Assembly: GCF_014839805.1 (NCBI RefSeq)
Contig: NC_051117.1
Location: 8,122,001-8,186,000, forward strand
Reading direction: 5' to 3'
Length of the DNA stretch: 64,000 nucleotides
Origin: Manduca sexta
Lineage: Eukaryota; Arthropoda; Insecta; Lepidoptera; Sphingidae
This document shows positions 40,563 through 55,500 of this stretch, in pieces. The translations under genes and the position numbers were made by a program. Position 1 is the stretch's first letter, and every line of letters begins with the position of its first letter. The notes beneath the pieces were generated by a model. That model was not told the DNA's origin. It saw only the letters and a program-made list of their open reading frames with translations, and ran no database searches.

Positions 40563-43500
40563 GTATCTTATAACAGCGCTAGCGTTGCCCTTTTTTTAAC
40601 ACGGGGAAATCCGTTTATGCATTTTTGTCGGACTCACCGGTTTAAGCCTTCCTACCGACTAAAACCATAATATCAAAATTCATAGGGTGCGTAAGGGTAT
40701 GCAACCACAACCCTTGCAGGAATCACGAATATCAGTTGAATATATTAGGTATAGATCGGGGGAAACTGGGCTTTATTTTCACCTGGACTATCGTATTATG
40801 TACTACTAGCTTTTGCCTGCAGGTTCGCCTGTCTTAAAAGATTTTTCCGGATAAATATTTGTCCGGAATAAAAACTACTCTATAACATCTACCTATATCA
40901 TACACCTCGTACGATAGATGAGATGAGGAATATAGATTTCAATTAGTAAACACGTTTTCATAATCTGTTTAGTAGTTCCTGAATTAACGCATTCAAACGA
41001 ACAAACTATTCAACTTTATATATTAGTGTAGATTCAACAATAAAGCCTAGGCATAATCAAACCATCCTGCCCCATTGTCGTATATATAAAAACCTATTTA
41101 ATAAAATTCCACACAAGTAATTCAACATTTAATCAATCATCATAAGCATAATCTGACGTATCCTCGTTCTCTTGTCCCATCACATAATCAATATCGGGAG
41201 GTAGACTCACTTCCGCTTCCGATACATCTCTATAATACATATTGAAGAGAGGTTCTTCACTGCTGCTTGGTTCATCTTTGTCGTCGTCTAGGTCTAGTGT
41301 GTTGTTCATTTCTATGGGAATGGAGTCACCATCTCTCCTTCCAGCTGCGTCTAAGGAATAGGGAAAGTTGTAGATACAGGGAAAGTAGGCAAAATGTAAA
41401 TATCTACCCTGTTTTCAAAAACTTTTAGTATATTATGTGTGATAAATTCAATAGCATAAGTTAAAAAGATGATACTGTTAGTTCAAATCTAGTTCTTTCT
41501 TTGGATATAGTACAGAAGAATTTCGAAAGTATACGATTATTGAAGAATATGTTTATCAAATTTAATTAATAATACTGATCTTATTAGAAACACCGATAAA
41601 CTTACCGATACACAAACAATCGATACAGTTATCGATAAATTGACACAATCATTTAATCGAGTCCCTTGATCGAATACTTACCTGCTTGATTGCGCAGGTA
41701 AAATATATGAGTGTACTTGTCGTTGGTCAGGATCTGCAGGTAGATGTCGATGAGGTGTCGGCAGCGGCGCATGCACTGTTTGTAAGTGCGGAAACGGTTG
41801 GTGCGGTGCGACAGAGGACAGCCTAGTCTCTCGCTGAGAATGTGAAATTCGACATTATCTTATACAGCGTGGTAGTAGTGGCTATTATTTAACTCATCGA
41901 TAGGACCAATAATTTCTTTATCTATTATTAATTAATTTGTACATTTATTACATATTAAATAATAATGTGACTTATGACTAGCTAATTTCATGGTGTCGGT
42001 TTTGCGTGACGATGCGTGCGCGCATCGTTTTTTCCTAACGCGCCAAAAGTATAACCTGAAAAACACTCACGTGCAGTTCTGCGTGTGGAACGCGAATGTC
42101 CACACTGTAGTCGCGGACCCCTCGCACACGCCCGGCGTGAAGCGGCGCGTGCAGCGAGACCTGTACATCGTGTCGGGAGTCTCTGACGTTCGCTCTGTTT
42201 CCACTGATAAAAAAATAAAAATCCGTTTATTGCCTTTTTTCTCTCTCTTTGGCAAGGCGCGGTTTATTAATTGCCTTATTATCTAGTTACAGTTATTATT
42301 ATAAATCATGGTAAAATTTTATAATTATAAAGGCAAAAGGAAGCGGCTCAGCTCATGCTGACCGGGACAGTAGGATTAATGGAATTACGGTCGTTTTAAA
42401 TTATCCCGAAGCTAATCTTCGATCTGAGGGCCTACCATCATCTTTTATCGAACGACTCAGTATTGATTCAGTTCAATATAGGTTCCTAAACTGAATCGGG
42501 TTATTTCGTACCATCATGTCGTTAACTCACTATCGCATTTGAGTCGGAACTCGGTGGATGAGTGAATGAAATTTATCTCTGGTCTGTTCACTACACAACA
42601 AATTAAAAAGGGATAGCCCTATGCGCACTGTATAAGTGTGTTTCGCTTGTTCAATACTTCGAGTTTTGCGTTCCGAAACCTTAGTTAGTAACTTCCCGAT
42701 AAGTTACTGTTTATTTTGTTAAAAGCAAATAAATTAAAAATGACTAATATATACATACTGTTAATAAATTAATTGAAAGGCGGGTATTAACTCGCTACAA
42801 ACTTAATTTACTTAATACCTTGATTTAGGTGAAAATATTTTATCGTTTGTATTATAAAACTAAATTTAAATTTCTGTTTCGAGTTAAAAACGTACCTCTC
42901 GCTTTTGACAACAGTGTCGAGTTGCGCGGTTATTGTTTATGTTTTAAATTATTGAAGTGTTAAACTGTGTTGTGATTAAAGTTTTTTACATTTGTGTTGT
43001 GTAATAAATAATGGCGTAAGTATGCGTGCAAGTTCCAATGCATTTTTAACTTATTATTAAACTGTGAAAAAAAAACAATTCTAAAGATATATAACTTTAA
43101 GAAATAAAGTGATTTAAGTGCCCTTTGTTTTATAATTTACAATGAGTTGTCCCGTCGAAGAGTTAATTATACTCAATAGGAGAAATTATGGGAAATTTTA
43201 TTCCAAAATAAATTATTGGCAACGGGATACAACAAAACTTCCTAAGCTAGAGAATTTTCGAGTGTTTTTGCCCAAACGCAAGTCACAAGTGGCCACTTAT
43301 ACTTTCTAAGAGCACACATGCTGCAACACTATTACATTTTAAAACAGATATTGCTCATTTTTTGTGTTTTATAACAAACAAGACCAATCCAGGCACAAAA
43401 ATATTAACTTGTTTTGAATCGCTTATTTTGACAGATAGCCGACTCAGTTTAGGTTCAATTGTACATAATGGTACGACACAGAACGAATGATAGTAGATTC

Positions 43501-46500
43501 CGATTCAATATTGAACTTGATTAGGCGGTGACGTATATTGGTCGTGTTTGACGACATCATGGTACGAAATAGCGAACCAGTTCAGTTTAGGTCCTGAACT
43601 GAGTCGGAATAAGAGATGATGGTAGGCCCACTGATGCCGAGAATAAACCAATCAAAATAAGGCATTTGTAAACATGTAAATAAGGACATTCTTATTGGTC
43701 AATTTTCGCGATGGGTCGGTAAAGGTGGTTGGGTTGTTTGTTGAGATCGGTGGTTAATCGACTTGAGGAAATAATTTGGTTGTTCAGTTCAAAATCATCG
43801 TCAGTCATAAAAAGGCGATAACTAGACCTAATCCTTCCCCAAAGATTTCCAGATTCCTGCTTAATATAATTAAATGTTCAATTAATAAAATAAAAATATT
43901 AATTTTGTTATATCTACACAGCCTTGTATTGTTAAGTTATAGGTCATATAGAAATCACTACGCACTATAACAGGTTAGGAAAATCTAAGGAACTAATTAA
44001 TATGATATTTCCGGGTTTGCCTGCCTCGGTGGTGAAGTTGTTAAATGGATACGCGATATGAGTACGACTATGGCGTTGAAGTCCTAAGCTCGAATCCCTC
44101 GACAGACCAAAATTAATTGGGGTTAGGTTTTTCTATCTTAAAAATTACTCAGTTGTAGCGCAGATTTAGGAGGCGGTGTGATACACCGTAACTGGAAAAC
44201 ACGAAAAGCCTTTGCTCTTGCGCTTGATCTCTCTCCGGTCCTGTCGTACTGCCGTCTCACCTATGAGAGTGAAGGAATAGAGAGTGCCTCTGTATTACGC
44301 ACACACTTGTACACTATAATGTGTCCTGCGTACTTGGCTGAGCTCTATTAAGATTGGTCGCTGTGGCCGTAATTCAGCTAGAGATTCATTTCCTACTCCG
44401 TATAATAGTTAGTTAAAAGAGAAGATCCATTTAACACGTTCATGTTATGGTCTCTACTATATATTAACACAATAAACGTGAAACTATTTACAATTGTCAC
44501 TCACGTTCATTCGTGTAAAGTCCTTGTGAATTCATTAACGTAAATAAGTGTAGACATGTGAACAGGCTGACCCACATTACTGTTATTATTTACGATGAAT
44601 TGATGTCGTGACCTACTCGTTTTCAAAATATTGAAATCTATTTTGAAGTTTGTTGTTACTATGTAGAGCCTAAATTTCTTTGTATACACCAAAAAGGTCT
44701 TCATGTGTGACGGATTAAGGTCGAGCTTTAGTTTGTGTTGCCAAGATAGAGTATTATTGTTAAAAATAAATATTTTCAAAAATGACACGAGATATAATAA
44801 ATATTACAGTGTTGTCCCAACTTAGAATTAGCATAATGTAAAACAATTGCCATAAAAAAAAAGTAAAGTGTAAATGATAAATTCTTTAATTAAAACGGCA
44901 CTATCTAATAGTGACGTCATACTTCAGTTTTCCTTATTTTCTCTTTATAGTTCTCTTTGTTCGATTAACAGATAGAAAATACCTTATAAATACCTCAATA
45001 GTTTTACATATTGTACTTATTGTATAATAATGTATATGCACCTATTTTAAACCATTTAAATTAATTATTTCTCTATACACATAAAAATCAATAATATGTT
45101 ATTTGTAATAATTATAATTAATTGTTTCAGGGTCATCAGGCATTCCGCAGCAGTCCGGCTTCTACTGGAAGGGCGTGTGGTTGCCTCTGTGCGTCACGTT
45201 CGAGCCGGGAACAGCGAAATCTGTTTAGTAAGTACCACAAATATATACTTCATTTTATTGAATGATACTTCCTTGATTACTGGCGACGAGCTTGATCTTG
45301 AAGCTATTCCAATGTCACATTGTTACTTTTGTTAATAAGTATTGAATTGTAAAATCTGGCAAAAAGATTAATGACGCTAAGTAGCGCCTGCCTAAAAATA
45401 ATAGCAATGTTACACAGGACTTTCAATACTAATTACTGAATTACTACGCTGGCTTGTCATATTATAAGATATCAAATGTTAAGACTCAGAAGCTCATTAA
45501 CTACACATGACTTGAATAAATTATTATTATTATTATTACAATCATAAATTAAAAAAATATCGTTATTAAATTGCAATGAATGAATGAATGAATGAAATGA
45601 CACCACAACATTTTCAACAGTTATTCTTATATTTCATAAATCGTTTTTCCTGTCGGCCTCGCATCTTTTTGTTCTTTGAACTTGAATAAATGTTATTGAT
45701 CTGCTGGCATTATTACTAAGATTATAATGAATGGATTGCCATTTAGTATTATTTCAGTATATCAAACATGTACTTTAACATTGGTTACAGTATCGAAATG
45801 CTGGACCGTACCGAAGCGCCGACGATACAAGATGGCTACGGGATATCTGTGGCGTACGCGTGCCTCATGGAGATCATACGTTCCATCGCCATTACCGTCG
45901 AGGGCCAGGAGTACTTCCGGTAAGCGTTCATGACAACCCTGAAGGATTAGTACCAAAAATTAAAGATCTAATATATTTAATCAGATTCAAACAGACTGGC
46001 ATAATTGTATCGATTTATGAAGGGCAATCATCTCTCATCAGTCGACACTCTATCTGGACTTCGCTTACCATCTGATCCAGTGGAGTTAAACTGCCGAGCA
46101 AAGAAAAATAATTAACTCCTCGGTTAACATTATTTGGACTGCATTATACTAAACATGAAATTAACTAAATTATGTTTTTTAATAATGTTTTATATTTTAT
46201 GTTTCCAGGCTGCATGAATTATACGATGACACGCAAAACGACGTCGAAGAAAAGGAGATAAACTCTAACAAAACCACTGCTAACCAAAAAGGTATTGTGT
46301 CATTATATTAACGTTCGTTAACACAAAGGTTCCAACTGAAGGTGCCTTTAAGTTTGATGGAACCCTGGAGCTCCAAAGCGACGCACTCTGCCAGCTGCTG
46401 CTGCTTGTTGATATTTGTATTCAATAATGACTATTATACACAAGAAGTAAAACTTGGTATAGTGGCCCTTGTGAGTTATGCGTCCCGAAATCGGCCTATT

Positions 46501-49500
46501 ACCGGTTTTGAATGAGCCAACATATCGACTCGTCAGGTATAAACATGTTTAACGCCACGTCACTTACAATTAGGTGCAGTAGAAGCACTTTGCTGTGCCT
46601 CAAAAAAAAAACCTTCCTTAACCTTGTATTTATATGAGAAGGGTCCATATAACCCGATTCCTTCCGACTTTCCTTTATGTAGAATCTAATTATCATTAGA
46701 ACGATTTGTAGACCGCATTTGTGTATATTAGTACCTATATGTAGTATAGTCGGGTCGGGTTCTCTTTAGGAATATGTTACCTTTCGCCACTGATTTATAT
46801 CTATACCCACATATGTTATGTAATGATGTTAATACATCAATTTTTGTCTTCGGCCAACGTGCGGACTTCTCGATCCTGTGTGGTGTTTACACATACATAC
46901 TAATATATAACTATACAACTCACCCCAATTTCCTTTTTCTTAAGACATGTGCTCCCGGGAGCCCTTTTTGTTCCGATTCCGATAGTAGTTTTTTCTTCAA
47001 TAATAATGTCAGTCTCTTGTCTTCTTTTTTTAATAATATTTATATTGACAGTTTCTTTTTTTACCCCCACCGCAAAGAGTTTATATTCGAATACATATAT
47101 ATTTATGTGTATTGTGTTATGTGTAAATTAATTTGGCCGAATCTGTCCGCGCTTGCAATAATGGACTAATAAAATTAAACAACATATATTATATTATATT
47201 GATAGAAACAACCGAGACTGATAAAGAAGTGACGAACAACGGTCACAACGGCGAGGCGGATCAGAACTCGAACCTCGTGCAGAAGATAGAGAGCGAAGTG
47301 GAGGATAAAGAGCTTCAGCTGAGGCTGCAGGTGAGTCTGGGAAGGAGTGTCTTCGGTGTAGTGTGAACTGGAACAGTCAGCGGCAAATTTCGCAAAACAT
47401 TTAAAATATGAAATTGGTTTTATGTGTTAAGTTAAATTGAATTTATGTTTGAGATTTAAGATGTTGTAAATAGGGGACCGGCCTATGCTTGATTTTGTAC
47501 ATTATTCTATATGTAATGGTTAATAATACGAAAAAGAAGCACTCCTGCGAAAACTGCATAACAATTGGTTAAAATGAGCGAGTAATTCATATTTAAAATA
47601 TTGTAACGTGCAGAAGTGGGCGCGATGTGGGGATATCGCTTCATCTTTTTCTTTCGCACGCGTCGTAATTCCCGATGACGTCACATGTGGGTATTTCGTC
47701 TCTTTTCTGTGTCTTGTGAATTATCCCTTCAGCCGAAATTTAAAGACTTATAACTTGTTGATTTTGTACCGGATTTTAATAATTCCTTGTGTGTTATAAT
47801 TTATATTATGTAAATATTTGATAATAGTAAAGAACAAAAATGAGTCCGGTACCCTATTAAGTGATAAGTAATAAAATACAATAAATTATGTTACAATAAG
47901 AATGATAATTTCCTATCAAAGTATATGGTATGACAAATACGAAACGATGGTTCGTATCGCTCAATTGTGATGGTTGGGATTGGTCGAAAGTGCAATGTGT
48001 GAGTTGTGTGCTAGTTTCTCGACCAATCACAATGAAACAACACTGACGTTCGTTTTTTTTTGCCATATTTTATGCTGGCATCTCGTTTGCCTTTTCTACT
48101 AAAAAAATAACATGTTCAGTTGTCTTTTTTTTGCCACATTCTAAGAAGGTGGTTCGTTTGTCCCTTCTACTAAAACAAAAAAAAACCTTCAGTTGTTAAA
48201 GTCTTCGTGGTGCGGACTGGTGTGGGGTCTGTCGGTGCTGGCTGAGGCGAGCATTGGTGAGTTGGAGAACATTCTGCGCGCCATACAGACCCTGGCCAGG
48301 GTCAGCGGGAAGGTGAGGACTATTTTATAATATTTTTATATTGTGATAAATTAATTTTAGAAAAATAATTGTAATGTTGGTTTTATTTTTTTATAATTTC
48401 TGGACTTCACATATGTTATAATCGATGCATATTGAAGTCATTATTAATGTAGAGTGGTTTATGGTACTTAGGGTTAATAATTTTTTGGGAATGAATTGGA
48501 GTAGTAGATGAAATTGGAATTGGAATAGTAGATTCACTGATTGCTGTATTAAAACAAAAAAAAAATTTATAAAATTAAATAAATTTAATTTATTATCATA
48601 TATTGTGTAATTTTTTTTATATAGTCTACCATAATAAAGTGACGGCCCTGCTTCTGTAAACTGAAGTGGTCCGTCACGAGGTGTGTGTGTGTGTGGTGCA
48701 GGTGGGCGCGGTGGGCGCGCGCGACGCGTGCATGGCGGCGCTGTGCCGCTGCGCGCTGCCGGCGCAGTACTGCGTGCCCGCGCTGGGCGCGTTGGGCGCG
48801 CTGCCCTGCCCCTGGCGCCGCGACGCGCCCGCCACCGACCACGACTACCGCCACCAGGTCGTCTGGGTCGGCACGCCGCTGCCCTCCGCCTCGCTACCCA
48901 CCGGTGTGTACACCACTACCGCCTTTATAGAACAAACATCTTCAACGATCAGCGTATCGATTTTACATGAAAGAATAACTCCATTGTTGTATTTCATACT
49001 GCTAATATTATAGATTCTATCTACCTTTGTTTTCCTAATTACTTGACTTATACCTATCTTTCCTTACTTAAGTACTTGACACAACCCTTGAAAATCTTTC
49101 GTGAATAATCATACCACGAACAAAAAGTACGACAATTTACTATCAAATAACACACACACTCTCCCTACTCTTCTAAAAAAATCCTACTCTTAATATACTG
49201 TCATTCTGCAGGTCAGCAACAATCGTTCGTGATGGTGACCTCGCGCCACGTGACCGCGATGAAGGCGCTGCTGTGCGCCGCGCAGAGGGACGGAGACACG
49301 TTCCAGCAGGCGTGGCTTCCCGTGCTCACCACCCTGCAGCACCTTGTGAGTTCTTCTTACTGCTCTATTTTTCAAACAAATAAACGAACAAACCGCTCGC
49401 TTGATAATAAGCGACACGAAATTGCTTATCAAAAGTAACAACACCCGAATTATAAATCACAAATTCTCTACTCTCACATACATATTACATAAAAATATTG

Positions 49501-52500
49501 TTTTTTTTATTTTTATTGCCTGATGGTAAGCTATACGACCGCTCATAAACAGTAGATAAACTATCCAACACCTTGAATTACAAAGTATTGTTTGGTATTC
49601 CACTGCGCTCGCCATCCTGAGAGCTGAGATGTTAAGTCTCACCATGTCCAGTAGTTACACTGGCTACAATGTCCTTCAAACCGGAACACAACAGTGACTA
49701 CACACTGCTGCTTGGCGGCAAAAATAGTCAATGCCATGGTACCTACCCAGACGAACTCTCATATATGAGAAACCTACCATCAGTATTAAAAATATAAATA
49801 ATGTCTTGTCCAGGTATGGATCCTGGGCCTGAAGCCGTCCACCGGCGGCAGCATGAAGGCGAGCCGCGCCAGCGCCGACGCCAACTCCGTCATGAGCACC
49901 TCCGCTGTCATGGCCGACTTGCCAGGTCAGTGTTCATAACAGTCATGTCTATACAGGGTGTAGTCTTAATTATATGTACTATTTTTGGACATCCTGTTGT
50001 AAGCAAACAGTATATAAGTACTGCTTAAATATTAATTGTTAGCCCCCAACGCAGGTGTATTGATAATGTCACTATTTGACTAGGTGGAAGTCAGAAATAT
50101 TTACCTCATATGAAACGATTTTTAAAATATATAATAACAGATAAAAGTGGTTTAGGTTAAATTCTTAGGTTTTAGATTATATTAATAAAGGGTCAAGTAA
50201 TAGGCTGTTTGTCTAATATATTTAAGATTTTCTATGGTAAATTGCTTTTAAACTCCAAAAATAGTACTAAACAACATGACACTACACTGAGACATTAGAT
50301 TTGAAGTCTCATAATGCCAAATAATTCACTGGCAACATTGCCCTGCTGTATACTTAAGAGTTCTACAAAAGATTAGAAGGTATGTAAAGTACTTGTGAGT
50401 TCCGCCGTCGTGCCCAGCAGTAGGATATACTAACCTAAACGCTTCTACTACTAAATCGTGCTAGTAATGTGTGCCACTAACTTACTATAATGTGTTCAAC
50501 AGCCTTGTAATAGATTTTTCAACAATCATCTATTCATTTTTCAAATTATTCCTTTGTATGGTACGTACGGTCGTGTCTTTTTTTAAGCGGGTACAGGAAA
50601 CGTAACCTCTCTGCATCTGATGGTAAGTAGAGTGGCGTCCAATAGAATGTCGACTGACGAGAAATGATTACACCTAGATAGTCGACACAATTATGCCGCC
50701 CTTTTGGAACCGGATATACACAGGTTGATCCCGGAATGCGGCACACCTATGTGGGCCATTATGACGGGTTTTTACACCTTGTGTACGGTGGTCGCTATCC
50801 AAATGGATATAAAATATACTATATATCGGGTTTTAACAGGCCGCCATAATTGTGTCGACTGCCGAGGAGTAATCATCTCTCGTAAGCCAACATACTATTG
50901 AACCCCACTTCACCTACCATCAGGTGCAGTGAGATCACTTCGCCATGAACATATAGGATAAAAAAGAACAAGTCTGTTGAAAACACTAAAGCTTTGTTCT
51001 TAACTGTACCTCTGTTTTCTTCTGTTCTGTTCAGTGCGCGACGCTCGATAATGGCTTATGTGTTAAATGGATTTCAGGTCAGCAAGTTCCGGTCGCCGAA
51101 TCGCTCGGAGTCATGAGTGGTATTTACGTGATTTTTATAAAGTACAACCCATTTGGAACTGTTTTATTGAATTATGAAGGTTTAATTTAAATTTCATTGT
51201 GTTTATGAATTTAGAGATTCTTTTTATTCGATATTTTTAATTTGGTTAAACTGTATGATATTCTTATTATACAGGAATAAATCAGTTCTTGCTGTGATTG
51301 TAAAAAAATAAATTAATATAGTTCTACAAAATCTACGTTTGAAATTGCAAAATAATCTGATTATAAAAATGAAAAAAAAAAGAAAATTTACAATTTGTTA
51401 ATGTGTACACTTTTTCAAGATTTTTTACCTTCTGTTTCTAATTATAAAAAAATTATTACGCATCCAAACTCAACAACGTTCAATAAGTTCCAAATGGGTA
51501 CATTTAGTTCGGAGCTGAAGCTTGTGCGCCACGAGCCACACAGGGATGGAGCTTGCTGGCCGTTTGTGTTGTGTGTTGTCTGTTTGTCGTTGGCACGCGT
51601 GACGTCACTGTTGTTGCGCACCCGCTCACCATAGCGAACGCTTTCTTCAGCCTTTAGATTTAGGATTTTTTTTATTTCTTGTTGTTGAGCTTTTATCGAT
51701 ATCGACACGTTTACATCCCTACGACTAGATGACGTAAGGAATCGCACTTTTTATTATAAAATGTTCTAAGCAACTGCAAATATAATGTTATATATTTTTT
51801 TTTTCACTTATGAAAATATTTAACACTCTATATAAAATATGAGGATGTGAATTAAATATACTGGGGGAAGGGGAACTGAATTATGATTTTTATAATGAAG
51901 TACTAAACAATAAAAAATATTTATCGACTTTTTTGCATTCATTTAAATTATAAACACTAAAAAAAGTAAATAACCCTATTTTTTATATTTATACAACACT
52001 TTAGTTTTCGCCTCTTCAAACATTCATTTTTCATCGATTTTTTTTGGGCTGATTGACAGAAAACTAATTAATCACAACGCCCTATGTTAATTCAGTTAAT
52101 AAACACAACATATATCTATTTATTTGCCACATTATTTATAGAAAGCGTGTATTGATTATCCGTTTGTTTCAGCTCTATCTGCGATGTTGTCTCGTGTTTT
52201 TGAGTCGTCGAAGAATTTGGATGATGTCGCGTTACACCACCTTATCGATGCGTTGTGCAAGCTCTCTAATGAGGCGATGGAACTGGCTTATTCTAACAGG
52301 GTGTGTTCTAGTAACGATTTAAGTATAGTTAGTTTACTGTCATTCGATTTTTTTTACTTAAAAAATATTTATCAATGTTAAAAACTTATATCGATTTCTC
52401 AATTCAAATTTGGTGGAACTTATGGAATTGCAAAAGTGCATGTCACGTGACGTTATCTTTTTGATGTTTTACCGACTTAAAATGGAGGACTTCTTAATTC

Positions 52501-55500
52501 AACGTGTATTTCATTATATAAATTTTTGAAAAAATAATATTTTATCGATATTCAATTGACTTTTTTAAATAAATTGTTGATCATATTAATTTGGAGTGTT
52601 AATGTTTATGTCATCTGTCCATTACAGGAGCCATCACTGTTCGCCGTGGCAAAATTACTCGAAACCGGCCTCGCTAACATGCACCGCATAGAAGTGATGT
52701 GGAGGCCGATTACAAATCATCTTCTAGAAGTAAGTTTGTTTATTTGTTTCGCTTTACGTACAGACGGATTCAATGCGTTTCTCCAATATTAGAGCTAGCG
52801 TGGTCCAGAGACAAAACATACTAGTACATAAAAATCTAAAGATACAAGACATAATTATTCTTTTGTGGCTGAGATCTTTTAATTGGCTTTATTTCAGCAT
52901 GCTTTCCAGTTTCATATCTTACTAAATCAATATTACTAATACTAAGTTTCAATAATCTCAACGTAATTTTTCTAGGTGTGCCAACATCCCCACATAAGGA
53001 TGAGGGAGTGGGGAGTGGAGGCGATAACTTATTTAGTGCAAGCCGCGTTCCAGTACCATCACAATAATCCAGTACATGTTACAGAGGTAATGTTTAGCAC
53101 ATTTTAACAAAATAATTTAGTACAGTAAAAAAAACTTTTTTTTTTATTTTTCTTTCAAATAATCTTCTGATTTATATTCGATAGTATCTGCTAATGGCTG
53201 TCGTTACAATTAAATTCTTTGTAAAAGTAACAAAATGGATTTTTGATTATACAGAAAAATGATAATTCTATTTACGATTAATGACTAGCCTTAGAAATAC
53301 CCATGTCCGCTTCGTATAAAATTATTATAGATAAATTTAGATATCGGATTTTTTTAACAAGTATCAAATCGATTTTTCGCTTTAATCGATTACATTGTAC
53401 TAATGAATATTGGCAGGCCCGTGAACGTCTTCTCCTAGAACCGTTAGCAGAACTGTGCTCGGTGCGGCAGTGCGACGTGCGAGCGAGACAGCTGGACTGT
53501 GCGGCCAGGCTGCTACACTCGCGCGGGGACCAGCTCGGCGCCGCCTGGCCGCTCATGATGGAGATCATTACGGCGATATCCGCGCATCATAGGTAAGACG
53601 ACCACAGGCAGTTGGCTACTAGCTATATTAATTAACAAACATACAGACACACAATTAATTATTAGGGCTAGATTTTTTTTTTATTACGCACCCCTGTTTA
53701 ACCTAACTTTTTGTATGCTGTGTGCAAATGTTTAATGCTCTATCGATTAAAATTAATCGTTCGATTATATATAGAGAAACAACTAGAATACGTTGCTTAA
53801 AAAAGTATTTATCACTGTATCCATCTGTTTTATCTATTAGTAAGTACCGTAGTAAATAGAAAACGGCTTCGAACTCCCCCTTTATCACTATTTACGTCAT
53901 GATTTTTGTTGTATGGGTACGGGAAATGCCCCCCCTGCACCTGATTAGTGAGTAACGTATGGTTGTGTGGTTGTGTGGCGCAGCGAGCAGCTCATCCGGT
54001 CGGCGTTCCAGTGCGCGCAGGTGGTGGCGGGCGACCTGCTGGGCTGCGCCGGCCCGCGCTGCCTGCGCCGCGTGCTCAACGCCGCCGCCGCCTTCGCGCT
54101 GCAGACCAAGGAGCTCAACATCAGCCTCACCGCCGTCGGACTCATGGTGACCACTACACTTCTTTATTAACGGCAAATTTATTACGTTATCAACTAGGTA
54201 CTGGAACTGCTCATTGCGAGAAAAAGAACAAAAGTATGACAAACTACAAGGATAAATATTTAACGCGATATAGTAGTATGCAATGCTTACGTCATGGATA
54301 AGGGGAAGAAGAGAGAAAGAGACAACACAGTAAAGTGGCTTTACTATACTTGATAGCGAAGTGGAGGCTAAAAATGTCGACTGCATGAAATACATCTTCG
54401 GACGGTACAGTTACACCAGCTGGTGTAATTCTGATTAACATCCGCGATCAACAACCTATCTTAATTGATACCCTGATACTCTAAAATAAGGCAAAAAGAA
54501 CCACACATCCGTGACTGATTATTATTGGTCGAGAGACCAACGCAAGAGTCACGTGTAGGTCTCTTGACCAATCAAAAACGACAAGGATGTTCGTATTATG
54601 TTTCATAAGAGGCTAGTATTGATCCCAAGAATAAACAAATCCTAAAGTATGTCTAACTTTATTTAGATTGGTCCACTTTCAATGTCGGGAATTATTATTT
54701 TTTTTCCACTAATTATAGCTTACTCAAAGAAGTATTAAGAGAAGGGGTTAATATTGTATAATTGAATCCCATATACAGCCTGTTCCAATTCGTCAAAATC
54801 CTTTAATGAGCTCTGTTGTTGTGTTGTAGTGGAATATATCGGATTACCTGTACCACAATCGCGACAAGCTGGTGGCGGCGCTGGCGAGCGACGCGGCGGT
54901 GTGCCCCGAGGTGCCCAACCACGCCGACCTGCCGCCGCTCGACAAGCTGTGGATGTGTCTCTACATTAGACTCAGTGAGTTACCCATAACCCAGTGTTTC
55001 CCAACTTTTTTTAGACCATGCTCCACCTTAACATTTCTAAATTTTTTATGCCCCCATTCATAATTTTTTTAACCTTTAAAAATTGTTTTGTTCCCTTAAG
55101 AAATATAATTGATAAGTTTTAGGAAGAAATCACTATGAAATTTTTATCAAAACATCGTAAGTACAATTTCAAAACATATAATAAAAAACTCAAAATTCGT
55201 TTTGAATTGCCATTCTATTTAACCATCTTAAATAGCCTCCTCGCCCGGGAATAAATGTAACCCGTCCAGTACCGATCGTAAATAATTTTGCTAACAAAAA
55301 GGATTCACAGAGCGCGGGTGGTGCGGAGACGTACCATCTACTTTACCGAGACCCGCCATCAAACTTTATTCAGACAAAAGTTTTGTTATAACTAAGTATA
55401 AAATATTATTTCGCGTTTCCATCCCCTGGTGCTAATATATTATGCGTGAAATGAAATCATGATAGAATATGAAATAAAATTAGTTTACGGATTTTATTGC

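Noticed and set aside
42071..42203. Alternative reading of the Kunitz exon 2 as [20 protein letters not shown]
   Set aside because: That frame is open but its codon third positions are not GC-rich, it yields no cysteines, and its phase does not match exon 3.
43011..43020. Use of ATGGC|GTAAGT as an alternative MON2 start before exon 11
   Set aside because: Its phase would put exon 11 out of frame, and it lies inside a transposable element.
46774..47169. 131-codon plus-strand open frame
   Set aside because: It is in MON2 intron 13, Phe/Tyr/Ile-rich with AT-type codons, and does not fit MON2 phase.
53892..54395. 167-codon minus-strand open frame
   Set aside because: It is antisense to MON2 exon 23; the GC-rich exon explains the lack of stops.
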